NCBI RefSeq assembly: GCF_900176135.1
Contig: NZ_FWWW01000076.1
Coordinates: forward strand, 1 to 64,000
Length of the DNA stretch: 64,000 nucleotides
Direction: 5' to 3'
Source: Hymenobacter roseosalivarius DSM 11622
GTDB taxonomy: Bacteria; Bacteroidota; Bacteroidia; Cytophagales; Hymenobacteraceae
Numbering within the stretch: position 1 is the stretch's first letter; every line of letters begins with the position of its first letter. The notes below the pieces were generated by a model that was not told the origin of the DNA, searched no databases, and saw only the letters and a list, made by a program, of their open reading frames with translations. The position numbers and the translations under genes are program-made. Positions 35,874 to 45,980 of this stretch are shown here, piece after piece.

Positions 35874-36593
35874 CTACAATCCGAGTAGCTCCTTCATGCC
35901 AAATACGCCTTTGCGCCCCGGCAGCCATTCGGCGGCTAGCAAAGCGCCCTGTACAAAACCGTCGCGGGTATGGGCTTCGTGCTTCAGCTCAATGGTATCG
36001 GCTGAGGAAGAGTAGGTAACTATGTGCGTACCAACAACTTCTCCGGTTCGCTCCGAAAGTACAGCTAACTCCTGCGGGGCAGTCGTCGGCTCATTGCGCC
36101 AAATAGTCTTGGTAGGAAAGTGACGGATAATAGATTCGGCGGCGGTAAGCGCCGTACCGCTGGGCTGATCAACTTTCTGAGTATGGTGAATTTCGCGCAC
36201 CTGCACATCATAGCCCCCGAAATGGTGCATTTTGGCGGCGATGTACTCGTTGAAATGAAAGAACAAGTTTACGCCTACACTATAGTTGGAAGCGTAAAAA
36301 AGCCCCCCACCCATTTCCTTACACAGGTCGCGGGCTTCCTGGAAATGGTGCAGCCAGCCCGTAGAGCCACAAACGACTGGCAGGCCCTGGCGCAGGGCGG
36401 CGCTCACATTGGCGAAAGCAGCATCTGGGTGCGTAAATTCAATGGCCGCGTCGACGGTAGTAGCGTCAAAGTCGGTGATGCGTACACCAGGCCGCGAAGG
36501 GTCCACGATGCCAGCAATCTGGTGGCCTTGGGCAATAGCCTGGGCCTCAATGGCCTGGCCCATCTTGCCGTAGCCAATCAGCAGCAATTTCAT
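35874..36593 (-). CDS. dapB: 4-hydroxy-tetrahydrodipicolinate reductase
   Basis: NAD(P)H-dependent step of the diaminopimelate/lysine pathway. The N-terminal Rossmann loop is LLIGYGKMGQAIE. The catalytic region reads YDVQVREIHHTQKVDQPSGTAL, with the His and the PSGTA loop in place. 239 residues is short against E. coli but normal for the Bacteroidota type. Its ATG overlaps the DUF5683 stop by four bases (ATGA). Confidence 0.95.
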   Translation of the reverse strand: MKLLLIGYGKMGQAIEAQAIAQGHQIAGIVDPSRPGVRITDFDATTVDAAIEFTHPDAAFANVSAALRQGLPVVCGSTGWLHHFQEARDLCKEMGGGLFYASNYSVGVNLFFHFNEYIAAKMHHFGGYDVQVREIHHTQKVDQPSGTALTAAESIIRHFPTKTIWRNEPTTAPQELAVLSERTGEVVGTHIVTYSSSADTIELKHEAHTRDGFVQGALLAAEWLPGRKGVFGMKELLGL

Positions 36594-37237
36594 TTTGTTG
36601 AACGGGAAGTAGACTTCAGATTTAAACTAAAATTGATGCCGGCCGTGGGCTGCGCCGTGGGCATATAAAGCATCGTCGGCTCCCAGTGCAGACTTAAATC
36701 ATCGCTGACATCGAAGTCGCGCAAGTGGGCATCAACGAGGGCATCGACTACACCTATGGCGTAAGCCACAGCAGAAAAGGCAATCCACTTGTCGCGGTTG
36801 CGGCGGTAGATAATTAACCCTCGATCTATCGTAGCATTGTCCTCAATAGTACTGGAAAGAGGGCCGGTATCAATGGTCAATGGATCGTTATCATTGCGGG
36901 CCGCTTTTGCTTCCCGAAACTCTTTAAAGCGACTTTGGTAGAAAAACTCCACCGTAAGAGCCGTGCCTAATACACCGTACACAAGGGGCAGCTTCCAGTA
37001 CTTGCGGTTATAAATCTGGCCGGCGCCTGGCACCAGCGCCGACAACATAGCCGCCTTGGCTGGTCGCGTTACGTGAAGCCCGAATAGCCTTTCGGTACGC
37101 CGCGTGGTGTCAGCTACCGCTGGCGTACTGACACGGGCCGAATCGGGACCGGTAGTAACTACCTGGGCTTGCGCCGACTGAGCTAGCGGTGCGCCCACCA
37201 GGCAAAACAAAATCGCCGCTTTCCAATGCCCAGTCAT
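36590..37237 (-). CDS. DUF5683 membrane protein
   Basis: 215 residues with a signal peptide (ILFCLVGAPLAQSAQAQ). The family core is AAMLSALVPGAGQIYNRKYWKLPLVYG, followed by hydrophobic segments around residues 90-105 and 160-175. DUF5683 is found almost only in Bacteroidota, between parB and dapB, as here. Its function is unknown. It starts 19 bases after the parB stop and overlaps dapB, so it is part of the same transcript. Confidence 0.88.
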   Translation of the reverse strand: MTGHWKAAILFCLVGAPLAQSAQAQVVTTGPDSARVSTPAVADTTRRTERLFGLHVTRPAKAAMLSALVPGAGQIYNRKYWKLPLVYGVLGTALTVEFFYQSRFKEFREAKAARNDNDPLTIDTGPLSSTIEDNATIDRGLIIYRRNRDKWIAFSAVAYAIGVVDALVDAHLRDFDVSDDLSLHWEPTMLYMPTAQPTAGINFSLNLKSTSRSTK

Positions 37238-37256
37238 CTGCCGTTGATACGTCTTA

Positions 37257-38198
37257 CTAAGACGGTTGAAGAATATGAAGAATGCGCTGCATATCTTCTA
37301 CCGAGTCAAACGCAATTCTGATCTCGCCATTGCCCTGGGGGCTGGGCTTTACCTGTACCCGGCTGCCAAAGCGGTCGGAGAGGTGGCGCTCGGTGCGGCG
37401 CAGCTCGGCCACGGGAACCGGCTGGGGGGCATTTTCGGAGGTTTTCTGACCGGGTGCAACGGCCGGAGCCCCCGTGCCACCACGCACGATTTGTTCTACG
37501 CGCCGCACCGATAGATCTTCGGCCACGATGCGGCGGTACAGCAGAAGCTGCTGCTCGGCATCCTCAATATTAATGAGGGCGCGGGCATGGCCCATCGAAA
37601 TTTCGGCGTCGCGCAGACCGATTTGGATATCGGGGGGCAATTTGAGCAGGCGCAGGTAGTTGGTTACCGTCGAGCGGTTCTTACCCACCCGGTCGCCGAG
37701 CTCTTCCTGTTTCAGGCTGCACTCGCTCACTAGGCGCTGGTAGCTCAGGGCAATCTCGATGGCGTTGAGATTCTCGCGCTGAATGTTCTCAATCAAGGCC
37801 ATTTCCAGCATCTGCTGGTCGTCGGCCTTGCGGATATACGCCGGAATGGTATCCAGGCCCGCCAGCTTGGAAGCCTGCAAGCGTCGCTCGCCGCTGATTA
37901 GCTGATAAGCGTTGGTGCCCAGTTGGCGCACTGTTACGGGCTGAATGATACCCTGAATCCGGATAGACTCAGCTAATTCCTGTAAGGCCTGCTGGTCGAA
38001 GTGGGTACGGGGCTGATACGGATTTGCCTCGATATGATTCACCGAAATGAAGCCCACCGAATTGACCGGATGCGGCACCAGCCTTTCCCCTTTTTTCTCG
38101 TAGCTGCCTTCAATAAGGGCATTGAGCCCGCGACCTAAGCCACCAATTTTGCGCTTCGGAACTGACGCGGGCATTTTTTCTTCGTTCTTCTCTGACAT
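37257..38198 (-). CDS. parB: Chromosome partitioning protein ParB
   Basis: Binds parS sites and spreads as a CTP-dependent clamp to segregate the origin. The family start is KRKIGGLGRGLNALIEGSYE. The CTP-binding box is ISGERRLQASKLAG, with ALIENIQRENLNAIE after it, and the helix-turn-helix lies around SLKQEELGDRVGKNRSTVTNYLR. The C-terminal dimerisation domain ends ...VEDMQRILHILQPS. 313 residues. No parS-like site (GTTTCACGTGAAAC type) was seen in the window. A hairpin separates it from parA. Confidence 0.96.
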   Translation of the reverse strand: MSEKNEEKMPASVPKRKIGGLGRGLNALIEGSYEKKGERLVPHPVNSVGFISVNHIEANPYQPRTHFDQQALQELAESIRIQGIIQPVTVRQLGTNAYQLISGERRLQASKLAGLDTIPAYIRKADDQQMLEMALIENIQRENLNAIEIALSYQRLVSECSLKQEELGDRVGKNRSTVTNYLRLLKLPPDIQIGLRDAEISMGHARALINIEDAEQQLLLYRRIVAEDLSVRRVEQIVRGGTGAPAVAPGQKTSENAPQPVPVAELRRTERHLSDRFGSRVQVKPSPQGNGEIRIAFDSVEDMQRILHILQPS

Positions 38199-38241
38199 AC
38201 CTACTAACAGCCTGAGCCCAGTACCGGGCCAAAGCGGGATT

Positions 38242-38249
38242 CAAAAATA
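38242..38249 (-). promoter_or_regulatory. Candidate -7 element for parB (TATTTTTG)
   Basis: On the minus strand TATTTTTG matches TAnnTTTG exactly, 43 bases before the parB ATG and downstream of the parA-parB hairpin. No -33 element was found. If real, parB is also transcribed separately from parA. Confidence 0.35.
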
Positions 38250-38307
38250 CACAAACGCCGGGGAAGGACCGGAAATTTTACTTCCTGCTGCTGACATTGG
38301 CCCAAAA

Positions 38308-38345
38308 CGAAAGCTGGCAGATGGAATACCATCTGCCAGCTTTCG
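38308..38345 (-). terminator. Hairpin between parA and parB
   Basis: CGAAAGCTGGCAGATGG and its exact complement pair around a four-base loop (17-bp stem). On the minus strand it is followed by TTTTGGGC, a short T run, so termination may be partial. It sits 23 bases past the parA stop and could set the parA:parB ratio. Confidence 0.75.
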
Positions 38346-38368
38346 TTTCTTAACCGATGAATCAGGCC

Positions 38369-39175
38369 TTAAGCTGCTTCATCCTCAGCTGCTTCGGGGT
38401 CGGCAGCTACCGAGTTCTTCTCCACAATCTCGCGGGCCAGATTCAGGTAGCTGATAGCTCCTTTGCTGTCCGCGTCGTGCAGAATGACTGGAATACCGAA
38501 GCTCGGCGACTCGCTCAGCTTCACATTACGCGGAATAATCGTGTCGAACACCAGCTGCTGGAAATGCAGCTTTACTTCCTCTACTACCTGGTTGGAAAGG
38601 CGCAGGCGCACATCATACATCGTGAGTAGAATACCTTCAATTTCGAGTTCCGGGTTGAGCCGGCTCTGGATGATTTTGATGGTATTCAGCAATTTGCCTA
38701 AGCCTTCCAAAGCGAAGTACTCGCACTGCACCGGAATAATTACGGAGTGAGCGGCCGTGAGGGCATTCACCGTAATCAAACCTAAGCTCGGCGAGCAGTC
38801 GATAATGATGAAGTCGTACTGGTCGGCGAGCGGCCGCAGTGCCTCCTTCATCTTCTCCTCCCGATTCGGAAGGTTGATCATTTCTACTTCGGCTCCCACC
38901 AAGTCGATGTGGGAAGGCATGAGGTCGAGGTGAGGCAGGATGTTGGTTTGCAGAATGATATCCTGCGCGTTGATGCCATCCACCATGCACTCATAGATGC
39001 TGTTCTGAATGTCCTTGGGGTCGAAGCCAACACCAGATGTAGCGTTGGCCTGTGGGTCGGCGTCAACGAGCAGAGTACGGTATTCCAAAGCCGCCAAGCT
39101 AGCCGCAAGGTTGATGGATGATGTGGTCTTGCCCACGCCACCCTTCTGATTGGCTACCGCGATAATTTTTCCCAT
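38369..39175 (-). CDS. parA: Chromosome partitioning ATPase ParA
   Basis: Deviant Walker-A ATPase that moves ParB-parS complexes over the nucleoid. Motifs: [32 protein letters not shown], and [19 protein letters not shown]. 268 residues. It is the first gene of the leftward par block. Upstream lies an AT-rich inverted repeat (39200-39275), which may contain or mask its promoter. Confidence 0.97.
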   Translation of the reverse strand: MGKIIAVANQKGGVGKTTSSINLAASLAALEYRTLLVDADPQANATSGVGFDPKDIQNSIYECMVDGINAQDIILQTNILPHLDLMPSHIDLVGAEVEMINLPNREEKMKEALRPLADQYDFIIIDCSPSLGLITVNALTAAHSVIIPVQCEYFALEGLGKLLNTIKIIQSRLNPELEIEGILLTMYDVRLRLSNQVVEEVKLHFQQLVFDTIIPRNVKLSESPSFGIPVILHDADSKGAISYLNLAREIVEKNSVAADPEAAEDEAA

Positions 39176-39199
39176 GTGGGTTACTTCTTACTTGGTTAT

Positions 39200-39275
39200 A
39201 ATGAGTGAATGGACGAATAAGTGAATCCTTAATTATCTACGATCACTCATTCACTCATTTGCCCATTCACTCATT
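39200..39275. repeat. AT-rich inverted repeat of GTGAATGAGT-type units
   Basis: AATGAGTGAATGGACGAATA (39200 on, to 39226) is the near complement of 39249-39275 (three mismatches in 27). Short ATTCACTCATT units recur inside it. It separates parA's start from the metallo-hydrolase stop. Similar AT-rich words (TTAGCAATGAGC) occur near 43790 and 43890. Confidence 0.75.
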
Positions 39276-39280
39276 GTGTT

Positions 39281-39961
39281 CTACAACTCCATTGTCGACC
39301 CAATGGCCATCAGCACTAACTCTTTTCCGGCTTGCGTAGCCTGTTCACGGGCCGCGTCGTGGTCGATTTTGATAGGCGGGAACGTGTCGTAATGCATACC
39401 GATGAATTGGCGAACACCTACCCAGTTAGCTGCTTCAATGGAGTCATCTACGCCCATGGTGAAGTTATCACCGATGGGCAGAATAGCAAAATCCAGCTCA
39501 TGCCGTTCGCCGATGAGCTTCATGTCGTAGGTGAGGGCGGTGTCGCCGGCGAAGTAGAAGTTTTTCTCGGCGGTTTCAATCACGAAGCCAGCCGCCAGGC
39601 CCGCGTAGGAGCCATCGGGCAGGGAGCTGGAGTGAGCCGCGGGAACCAGCTTCACTGTGCCGAAGGGCAGCTTAACTTTACCCCCCAGGTTCATTTTGTA
39701 GGTGGCCTTCAAGCCCTTTGCTTCAAACCAGCTCAGTACCTCAAACATCCCGACCAGCTCGGCACCCGTGCGCTTACCTATTTCCTCGGCATCGGCTACG
39801 TGGTCGCCGTGGCCGTGGCTGAGCAGGATGAAATCAGCTTCAATTTTCTCGACGTCAATGTCCTTAGCTAACTCATTGGGGCGGATAAATGGATCAAAGA
39901 GCAGCTTGGTGCCCCCAATCTCAGCCAGGAAGCAGGAGTGGCCGTAATAGGTCAGTTTCAT
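39281..39961 (-). CDS. Metallo-beta-lactamase-fold hydrolase, UlaG/UPF0173-like
   Basis: 227 residues starting MKLTYYGHSCFLAEIGG, the hallmark of the UPF0173 group of metal-dependent hydrolases. The metal-binding motif is LLSHGHGDHVAD. Later motifs are AAHSSSLPDGS, GDTALTYDM and IGMHYDTFPPI. Substrate unknown; these proteins act on small cyclic or lactone compounds, or on nucleotides. The ATG at 39961 is chosen because it begins the family N-terminus; the longer frame has no signal. Candidate -7 elements lie upstream. Confidence 0.92.
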   Translation of the reverse strand: MKLTYYGHSCFLAEIGGTKLLFDPFIRPNELAKDIDVEKIEADFILLSHGHGDHVADAEEIGKRTGAELVGMFEVLSWFEAKGLKATYKMNLGGKVKLPFGTVKLVPAAHSSSLPDGSYAGLAAGFVIETAEKNFYFAGDTALTYDMKLIGERHELDFAILPIGDNFTMGVDDSIEAANWVGVRQFIGMHYDTFPPIKIDHDAAREQATQAGKELVLMAIGSTMEL

Positions 39962-40017
39962 AAATAAAGCGAAGCGGAAAGGAGCGGTCAGACGCTGATT
40001 TAGCGTTACACTTGCAC

Positions 40018-40036
40018 CAAACTTAGCACAAATATA
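40018..40036 (-). promoter_or_regulatory. Two candidate -7 elements of the metallo-hydrolase gene
   Basis: On the minus strand, TATATTTG (40036-40029) and TAAGTTTG (40025-40018) both match TAnnTTTG exactly, giving leaders of about 50-60 bases. No -33 TTTG lies 20 bases upstream of either. Confidence 0.45.
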
Positions 40037-40054
40037 CACTGTTTCACCTTTCTC

Positions 40055-41722
40055 ATGTTTCCGTTTTCGCGTCGTTTTGCTGGTTTTGCCCTCCCGCTGC
40101 TCACGGCATTAGCCAGCTGCGGCGGCCCTGCCAGCCCCACCGACGAGAGCCGCGTCTTTCGCTACAATCAGCCCGAGGCCCTCACGTCTCTCGACCCAGC
40201 CTTTGCCCGCAACCAGGCTAACACCTGGGCCGTGACGCAGCTATATAATGGGCTGGTGGAGCTGGACGACCAGCTCAAGCCCGGTCCGGCCCTGGCCCGT
40301 CGCTACGACATCTCGCCCGACGGCCGCCGCTACACCTTCACCCTGCGCCCCAACGTATTCTTCCACGACAGCGAAGTATTCTCAGGGGGCAAAGGCCGGC
40401 GCGTCACGGCCCAGGACTTCGTGTACAGCTTCCGCCGCCTGCTCGATCCCGTTACGGCCAGCACCGGCGGCTGGATTTTCCGGGGAAAAGTGCTGGAAAA
40501 CACGGCCGGCGAGCCTTCGGATACAGCCTTTGTCGCCGTGAATGATAGCACCGTACGCATTTATTTACAGGAGCCGTTTATTCCCTTCCTGAGCATTCTG
40601 ACCATGCCTTACGCCTACGTAGTGCCCCGCGAGGCCGTGCAGCGCTACGGTAAGGACTTCCGGGAGCATCCGGTGGGCACGGGGCCGTTTCAGTTTCACG
40701 ATTGGGACGAGGGTAATGCCATTGTGTACCACCGCAATCCGCGGTATTGGCGCAAGGACGCGCAGGGTCGGCCGCTGCCATACCTGGATGCCGTGCAGAT
40801 CTCCTTTATTCAGGACCGCAAAACGGAGTTTCTGACCTTCCAGCAGGGCAAGCTTGACTTTGTGAGCGGCATTCGGGCCGGCTCGCGCGACCTGATTCTG
40901 CACCCGGATGGCACGGTGCGCGAAGATTTTCTGGGCAAGTTTCGCTTCGAGAAAGTGCCGTACCTGAACACGGAATACCTCGGCATTCAGCAGGACCCGG
41001 CCAACCTGCGCGGTGATGCGGCCAACCCGGCTCTGCGCGACAAGCGGGTGCGGCAGGCTTTAAATTATGCGCTCAACAAGCCGGAGCTGATTGCTTATTT
41101 CCTCAATAACGTAGGCCGGCCCGGCAACTCGGGCTTCGTGCCGGCTTCCCTGCCTTCCTTCAGCGAGAAACTGGTTCCTGGCTACACCTATCAGCCCGAA
41201 AAAGCTCGGAAGCTGCTGAGGGCCGCAGGCTTCGGCGCTGGCAAACCACTGCGCCTGCGCCTCGGCACGGTAGCCGAAACCAAGGAAATAACCGAGTATT
41301 TACAAAAGAAATGGGCCGAAATAGGCGTACAGGTAACCATTGACGTAAGCCAGGGCGCGGCTCACCAGGAAAATGTGGACAACGGCCGCGCTGCCTTCTT
41401 TACCAAATCCTGGCTGGGTGATTATCCAGATGCAGAAAATTACCTGGCGCTGTTTTACAGCAAAAATTTCTCTCCCGCCGGCCCTAACAAAACGCACTTC
41501 AAAAGCGCCGCATACGACCGTCTGTATGAGCTAGCTCAACTAGAGCAGGACACAGAGAAACGCTATGACCTGTACCGACAGATGGACCGCATTATCGTGG
41601 AGGAATGCCCGGTTATTCCTATGTATTATGATGAGGTAGTGCGGCTTACTCAAAATAACGTGCAGGGCCTCAAGCCTAACCCAATGAATCAGCTGGTACT
41701 GGAGCGGGTGCGGAAGCTGTAA
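40055..41722 (+). CDS. Peptide/nickel-type ABC transporter substrate-binding lipoprotein
   Basis: 555 residues of the SBP_bac_5 family (OppA/DppA-like). The N-terminal signal ends in LTALASC-GG, a lipobox with Cys22. Typical motifs are TSLDPAFARNQANTWAVTQLYNGLV, LRPNVFFHDSE, VTAQDFVYSFRRLLDP, GTGPFQFHDWDEGNAIVYHRNP and VRQALNYALNKPELI. It would capture oligopeptides in the periplasm. No permease or ATPase gene is next to it, so its transporter is encoded elsewhere. The last codon and stop lie inside a palindrome (41717-41748), followed by a terminator. Confidence 0.93.
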   Translation: MFPFSRRFAGFALPLLTALASCGGPASPTDESRVFRYNQPEALTSLDPAFARNQANTWAVTQLYNGLVELDDQLKPGPALARRYDISPDGRRYTFTLRPNVFFHDSEVFSGGKGRRVTAQDFVYSFRRLLDPVTASTGGWIFRGKVLENTAGEPSDTAFVAVNDSTVRIYLQEPFIPFLSILTMPYAYVVPREAVQRYGKDFREHPVGTGPFQFHDWDEGNAIVYHRNPRYWRKDAQGRPLPYLDAVQISFIQDRKTEFLTFQQGKLDFVSGIRAGSRDLILHPDGTVREDFLGKFRFEKVPYLNTEYLGIQQDPANLRGDAANPALRDKRVRQALNYALNKPELIAYFLNNVGRPGNSGFVPASLPSFSEKLVPGYTYQPEKARKLLRAAGFGAGKPLRLRLGTVAETKEITEYLQKKWAEIGVQVTIDVSQGAAHQENVDNGRAAFFTKSWLGDYPDAENYLALFYSKNFSPAGPNKTHFKSAAYDRLYELAQLEQDTEKRYDLYRQMDRIIVEECPVIPMYYDEVVRLTQNNVQGLKPNPMNQLVLERVRKL

Positions 41723-41748
41723 TGCCAAGCTGGAGCTTGGCATTACAG
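41717..41748. repeat. 32-bp palindrome containing a stop codon
   Basis: CTGTAATGCCAAGCT-GG-AGCTTGGCATTACAG: perfect 15-base arms with a two-base centre. It includes the final Leu codon and the TAA of the binding-protein gene. The same word family (CCAAGCT..AGCTTGG with ATTACA) occurs at the outer edges of the 45607-45910 element. Confidence 0.9.
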
Positions 41749-41749
41749 C

Positions 41750-41786
41750 AAAAAAGCCCCCCAGATATGTTCTGGGGGGCTTTTTT
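41750..41786. terminator. Bidirectional terminator between the binding-protein gene and yidC
   Basis: AAAAAAGCCCCCCAGA-TATGT-TCTGGGGGGCTTTTTT, a perfect inverted pair of the GGGGGGC word, directly after the palindrome. Confidence 0.95.
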
Positions 41787-41802
41787 GATGACTAAAGTAA
41801 CC

Positions 41803-43662
41803 TTATTTATTCTTGGACTTAGCCGGGCCTTGCTTGCGGGCTTCGCCTTCGCGCTCTTGGGCGGTTTTCATGGCTTCGGCGAGGCGGGCCTGGAAGCCGC
41901 CGGGCTTTTTGTCCTTGTTCTTTACCTTGTTGGCTTCGAGCTGGGCGCGCAGCTTGGTTTCATCCACGAAGCGGCGGGTGAGGGCCTGCTGGCCGAAGGT
42001 AATGACGTTGGACACGAAGTAATACCAGGTCAGGCCGGCAGCGAAGCTGTTCAGTACGAACAGAAAAATCAGCGGCATCAGGTAGCTGTAGAACTTCATC
42101 GGGCCCTGCATGGCGGTATTGACCTGGTTGCTCTGCCAGGTCATGAGCAGGGTGGAGGCCGTCATGAGCAAGGTAAACATGCTGATATGGTCACCATAAT
42201 AGGGAATGGCGAATGGCAGCTTGGCGAATACGTCGTAGCTACTCAGGTCTTTTGCCCACAGAAACGCTTCCTGCCGCAGCTCAATGGAATTGGGGAAGAA
42301 GTTGAACATGGCAAACAGGATGGGCAGCGTCAGCAGCGTCGGCACGCAGCCGCTCAGCGGACTCACGCCCATCGACGTGTAGAGCTTCATGGTCTCGCTC
42401 TGCACTTTGGTCTGGTCGTCGCCGTACTTTTCCTTAATCTCGTCCAGCTCCGGCTTCAGCACCTTCATGCGCGCCTGCGACACGTAGGTTTTGTAGGTCA
42501 ATGGCCAGGTAACGAGCTTGATAAGCAGCACCAGCAGGGCGATGATAATGCCGTAGCTGCTGATAAACTGCTCCAGGAAGTGAAACACCGGAATAATCAC
42601 GAAGCGGTTCATCCAGCGGAAAATACCCCAGCCCAGATACACGTTGCGGTCGAAACCAGGCGCTACTTCCTTCAGCATTTGGAAGGAGTTCGGGCCGAAA
42701 TAGTAACGGAACTGGCCTTTGCCCCCCAGCACATCGGCGGCCGGAATGGTGAGCGTGGAGCTGAGCGTTTTGATGAACTTGTTGGTCGAATCGGTGGCCG
42801 CGGGCACCGTGGAGGTGAACTTGCCGGTGCTGAACTGATTCTGGGCAATCAGGCCGGCCACGAAGAAGTCGTGCTTGTGGGCGGCCCACTTCACGGGCTC
42901 GCTGATGACGATTTCCTCGGGGTTCTCGCTGGCTTCGGCCAACGAGCCGTTGTCTTCGGTGGCCAGGTAGTGGTTAATGGTCGTGTGGTTGCGGTTCTGA
43001 GCGCGGTCCTGCTCGGTCTGGCGCACGCGGTCGAGGAAGGTGAGCGTGATGGGCTCCTGGGCAATGACGTTGCCGAGGCCGGTCATGCGCAGGTCGTAGC
43101 CAAGCTCGTAGGAATCGCTATAGAGCGTGTACACCTGCTCAATTTGCCCGCCAGCCACGGCGGCCGTGAGGGTCAGGCGCTGGCCCTGGCGGTTACCTTC
43201 GGTAATGGGCTGCGCGGCACCAGGCTGAAAATACAGATCGGAGAAGCGGATGGTGCGGCCGTCGGTGGTGCGAAAGCGCGTATCCAGCTTAGCGCTCTCT
43301 TTGTCGAGCAGATCGAGCGGCTGGCCGAAGAAGGTCTTGTACTTGCTCAGGCGCACGGCCTGCACCTGGCCGCCTTTGGTGGAGAAGGTGACGGTGAGGT
43401 TGTCGTTGCGCAACTGCACATCCTGGGCCGTGCCCTGGGCGGCGGTGGCGAAAGCGCCGAGGGCCTGGGCCGCGGCGGCCGAGTCGGGAGGAGCCGCCGT
43501 GGCCGCTGCCGCCGCGGAGTCAGCAGCCGGCGCCGGCGTCGTGGCGGCCGCTACCGGCTTGGCGGGGGCCTTCTCGGGCTCCGACTTCGGCGAAAAGAAA
43601 AATAAATAGATGAGGAGCAAGGCCGAAATCAAAAACAGGCCGGTTGCTTGGTTCTTGTCCAT
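41803..43662 (-). CDS. yidC: Membrane protein insertase YidC
   Basis: Inserts membrane proteins alone or with SecYEG. The N-terminus has one helix (about 7-24), then an Ala/Pro-rich linker and a large periplasmic domain (about 70-350) as in Gram-negative YidC. The conserved insertase core follows (about 360-590) with WPLTYKTYVSQARMKVLKPE, CVPTLLTLPILFAMF and further helices. A basic C-terminal tail (KNKDKKPGGFQAR ... KSKNK) can contact the ribosome. 619 residues. pyrG lies upstream in the same direction, a common pairing in the phylum. Confidence 0.96.
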   Translation of the reverse strand: MDKNQATGLFLISALLLIYLFFFSPKSEPEKAPAKPVAAATTPAPAADSAAAAATAAPPDSAAAAQALGAFATAAQGTAQDVQLRNDNLTVTFSTKGGQVQAVRLSKYKTFFGQPLDLLDKESAKLDTRFRTTDGRTIRFSDLYFQPGAAQPITEGNRQGQRLTLTAAVAGGQIEQVYTLYSDSYELGYDLRMTGLGNVIAQEPITLTFLDRVRQTEQDRAQNRNHTTINHYLATEDNGSLAEASENPEEIVISEPVKWAAHKHDFFVAGLIAQNQFSTGKFTSTVPAATDSTNKFIKTLSSTLTIPAADVLGGKGQFRYYFGPNSFQMLKEVAPGFDRNVYLGWGIFRWMNRFVIIPVFHFLEQFISSYGIIIALLVLLIKLVTWPLTYKTYVSQARMKVLKPELDEIKEKYGDDQTKVQSETMKLYTSMGVSPLSGCVPTLLTLPILFAMFNFFPNSIELRQEAFLWAKDLSSYDVFAKLPFAIPYYGDHISMFTLLMTASTLLMTWQSNQVNTAMQGPMKFYSYLMPLIFLFVLNSFAAGLTWYYFVSNVITFGQQALTRRFVDETKLRAQLEANKVKNKDKKPGGFQARLAEAMKTAQEREGEARKQGPAKSKNK

Positions 43663-43913
43663 TGAAGGGGAAATAAATTCGTAGGTGTTGGGTGTTGGGG
43701 AACCCGAAAAAAGCTCCCCAGTACGCGGTGGTTTTCAGCGAAAAATCGGCAGCTCCGCTACAAAGGTCGCTTATGAGCGATTAACAATTAGCAATGAGCA
43801 CTTAGTAATGAGCAATGAACCGGGACCAAGCATTTCCGGTCACTCCTGTTCTTCCTGACCCAGGTGGTTGAGAGATACTCTTTTATGCCTTTCTAATTGC
43901 TCACTACTCAATG

Positions 43914-45910
<1,997 letters not shown>

Positions 45911-45980
45911 CAAAAAAGCCCCCCAGCGCTTCCTTTTCGACTTTATTCTGTGCATATTGCGGTAATAACTACTCCGCGCG

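Noticed and set aside
36590-39175. A replication origin or parS cluster near parAB
   Set aside because: No dnaA, no DnaA-box cluster and no GTTTCACGTGAAAC-like site was found in the window.
41722-43605. Long plus-strand frame (627 codons) opposite yidC, and a 441-codon plus frame (16701-18026) opposite tamB
   Set aside because: Both are antisense shadows of well-supported genes; no motifs, no plausible start context.
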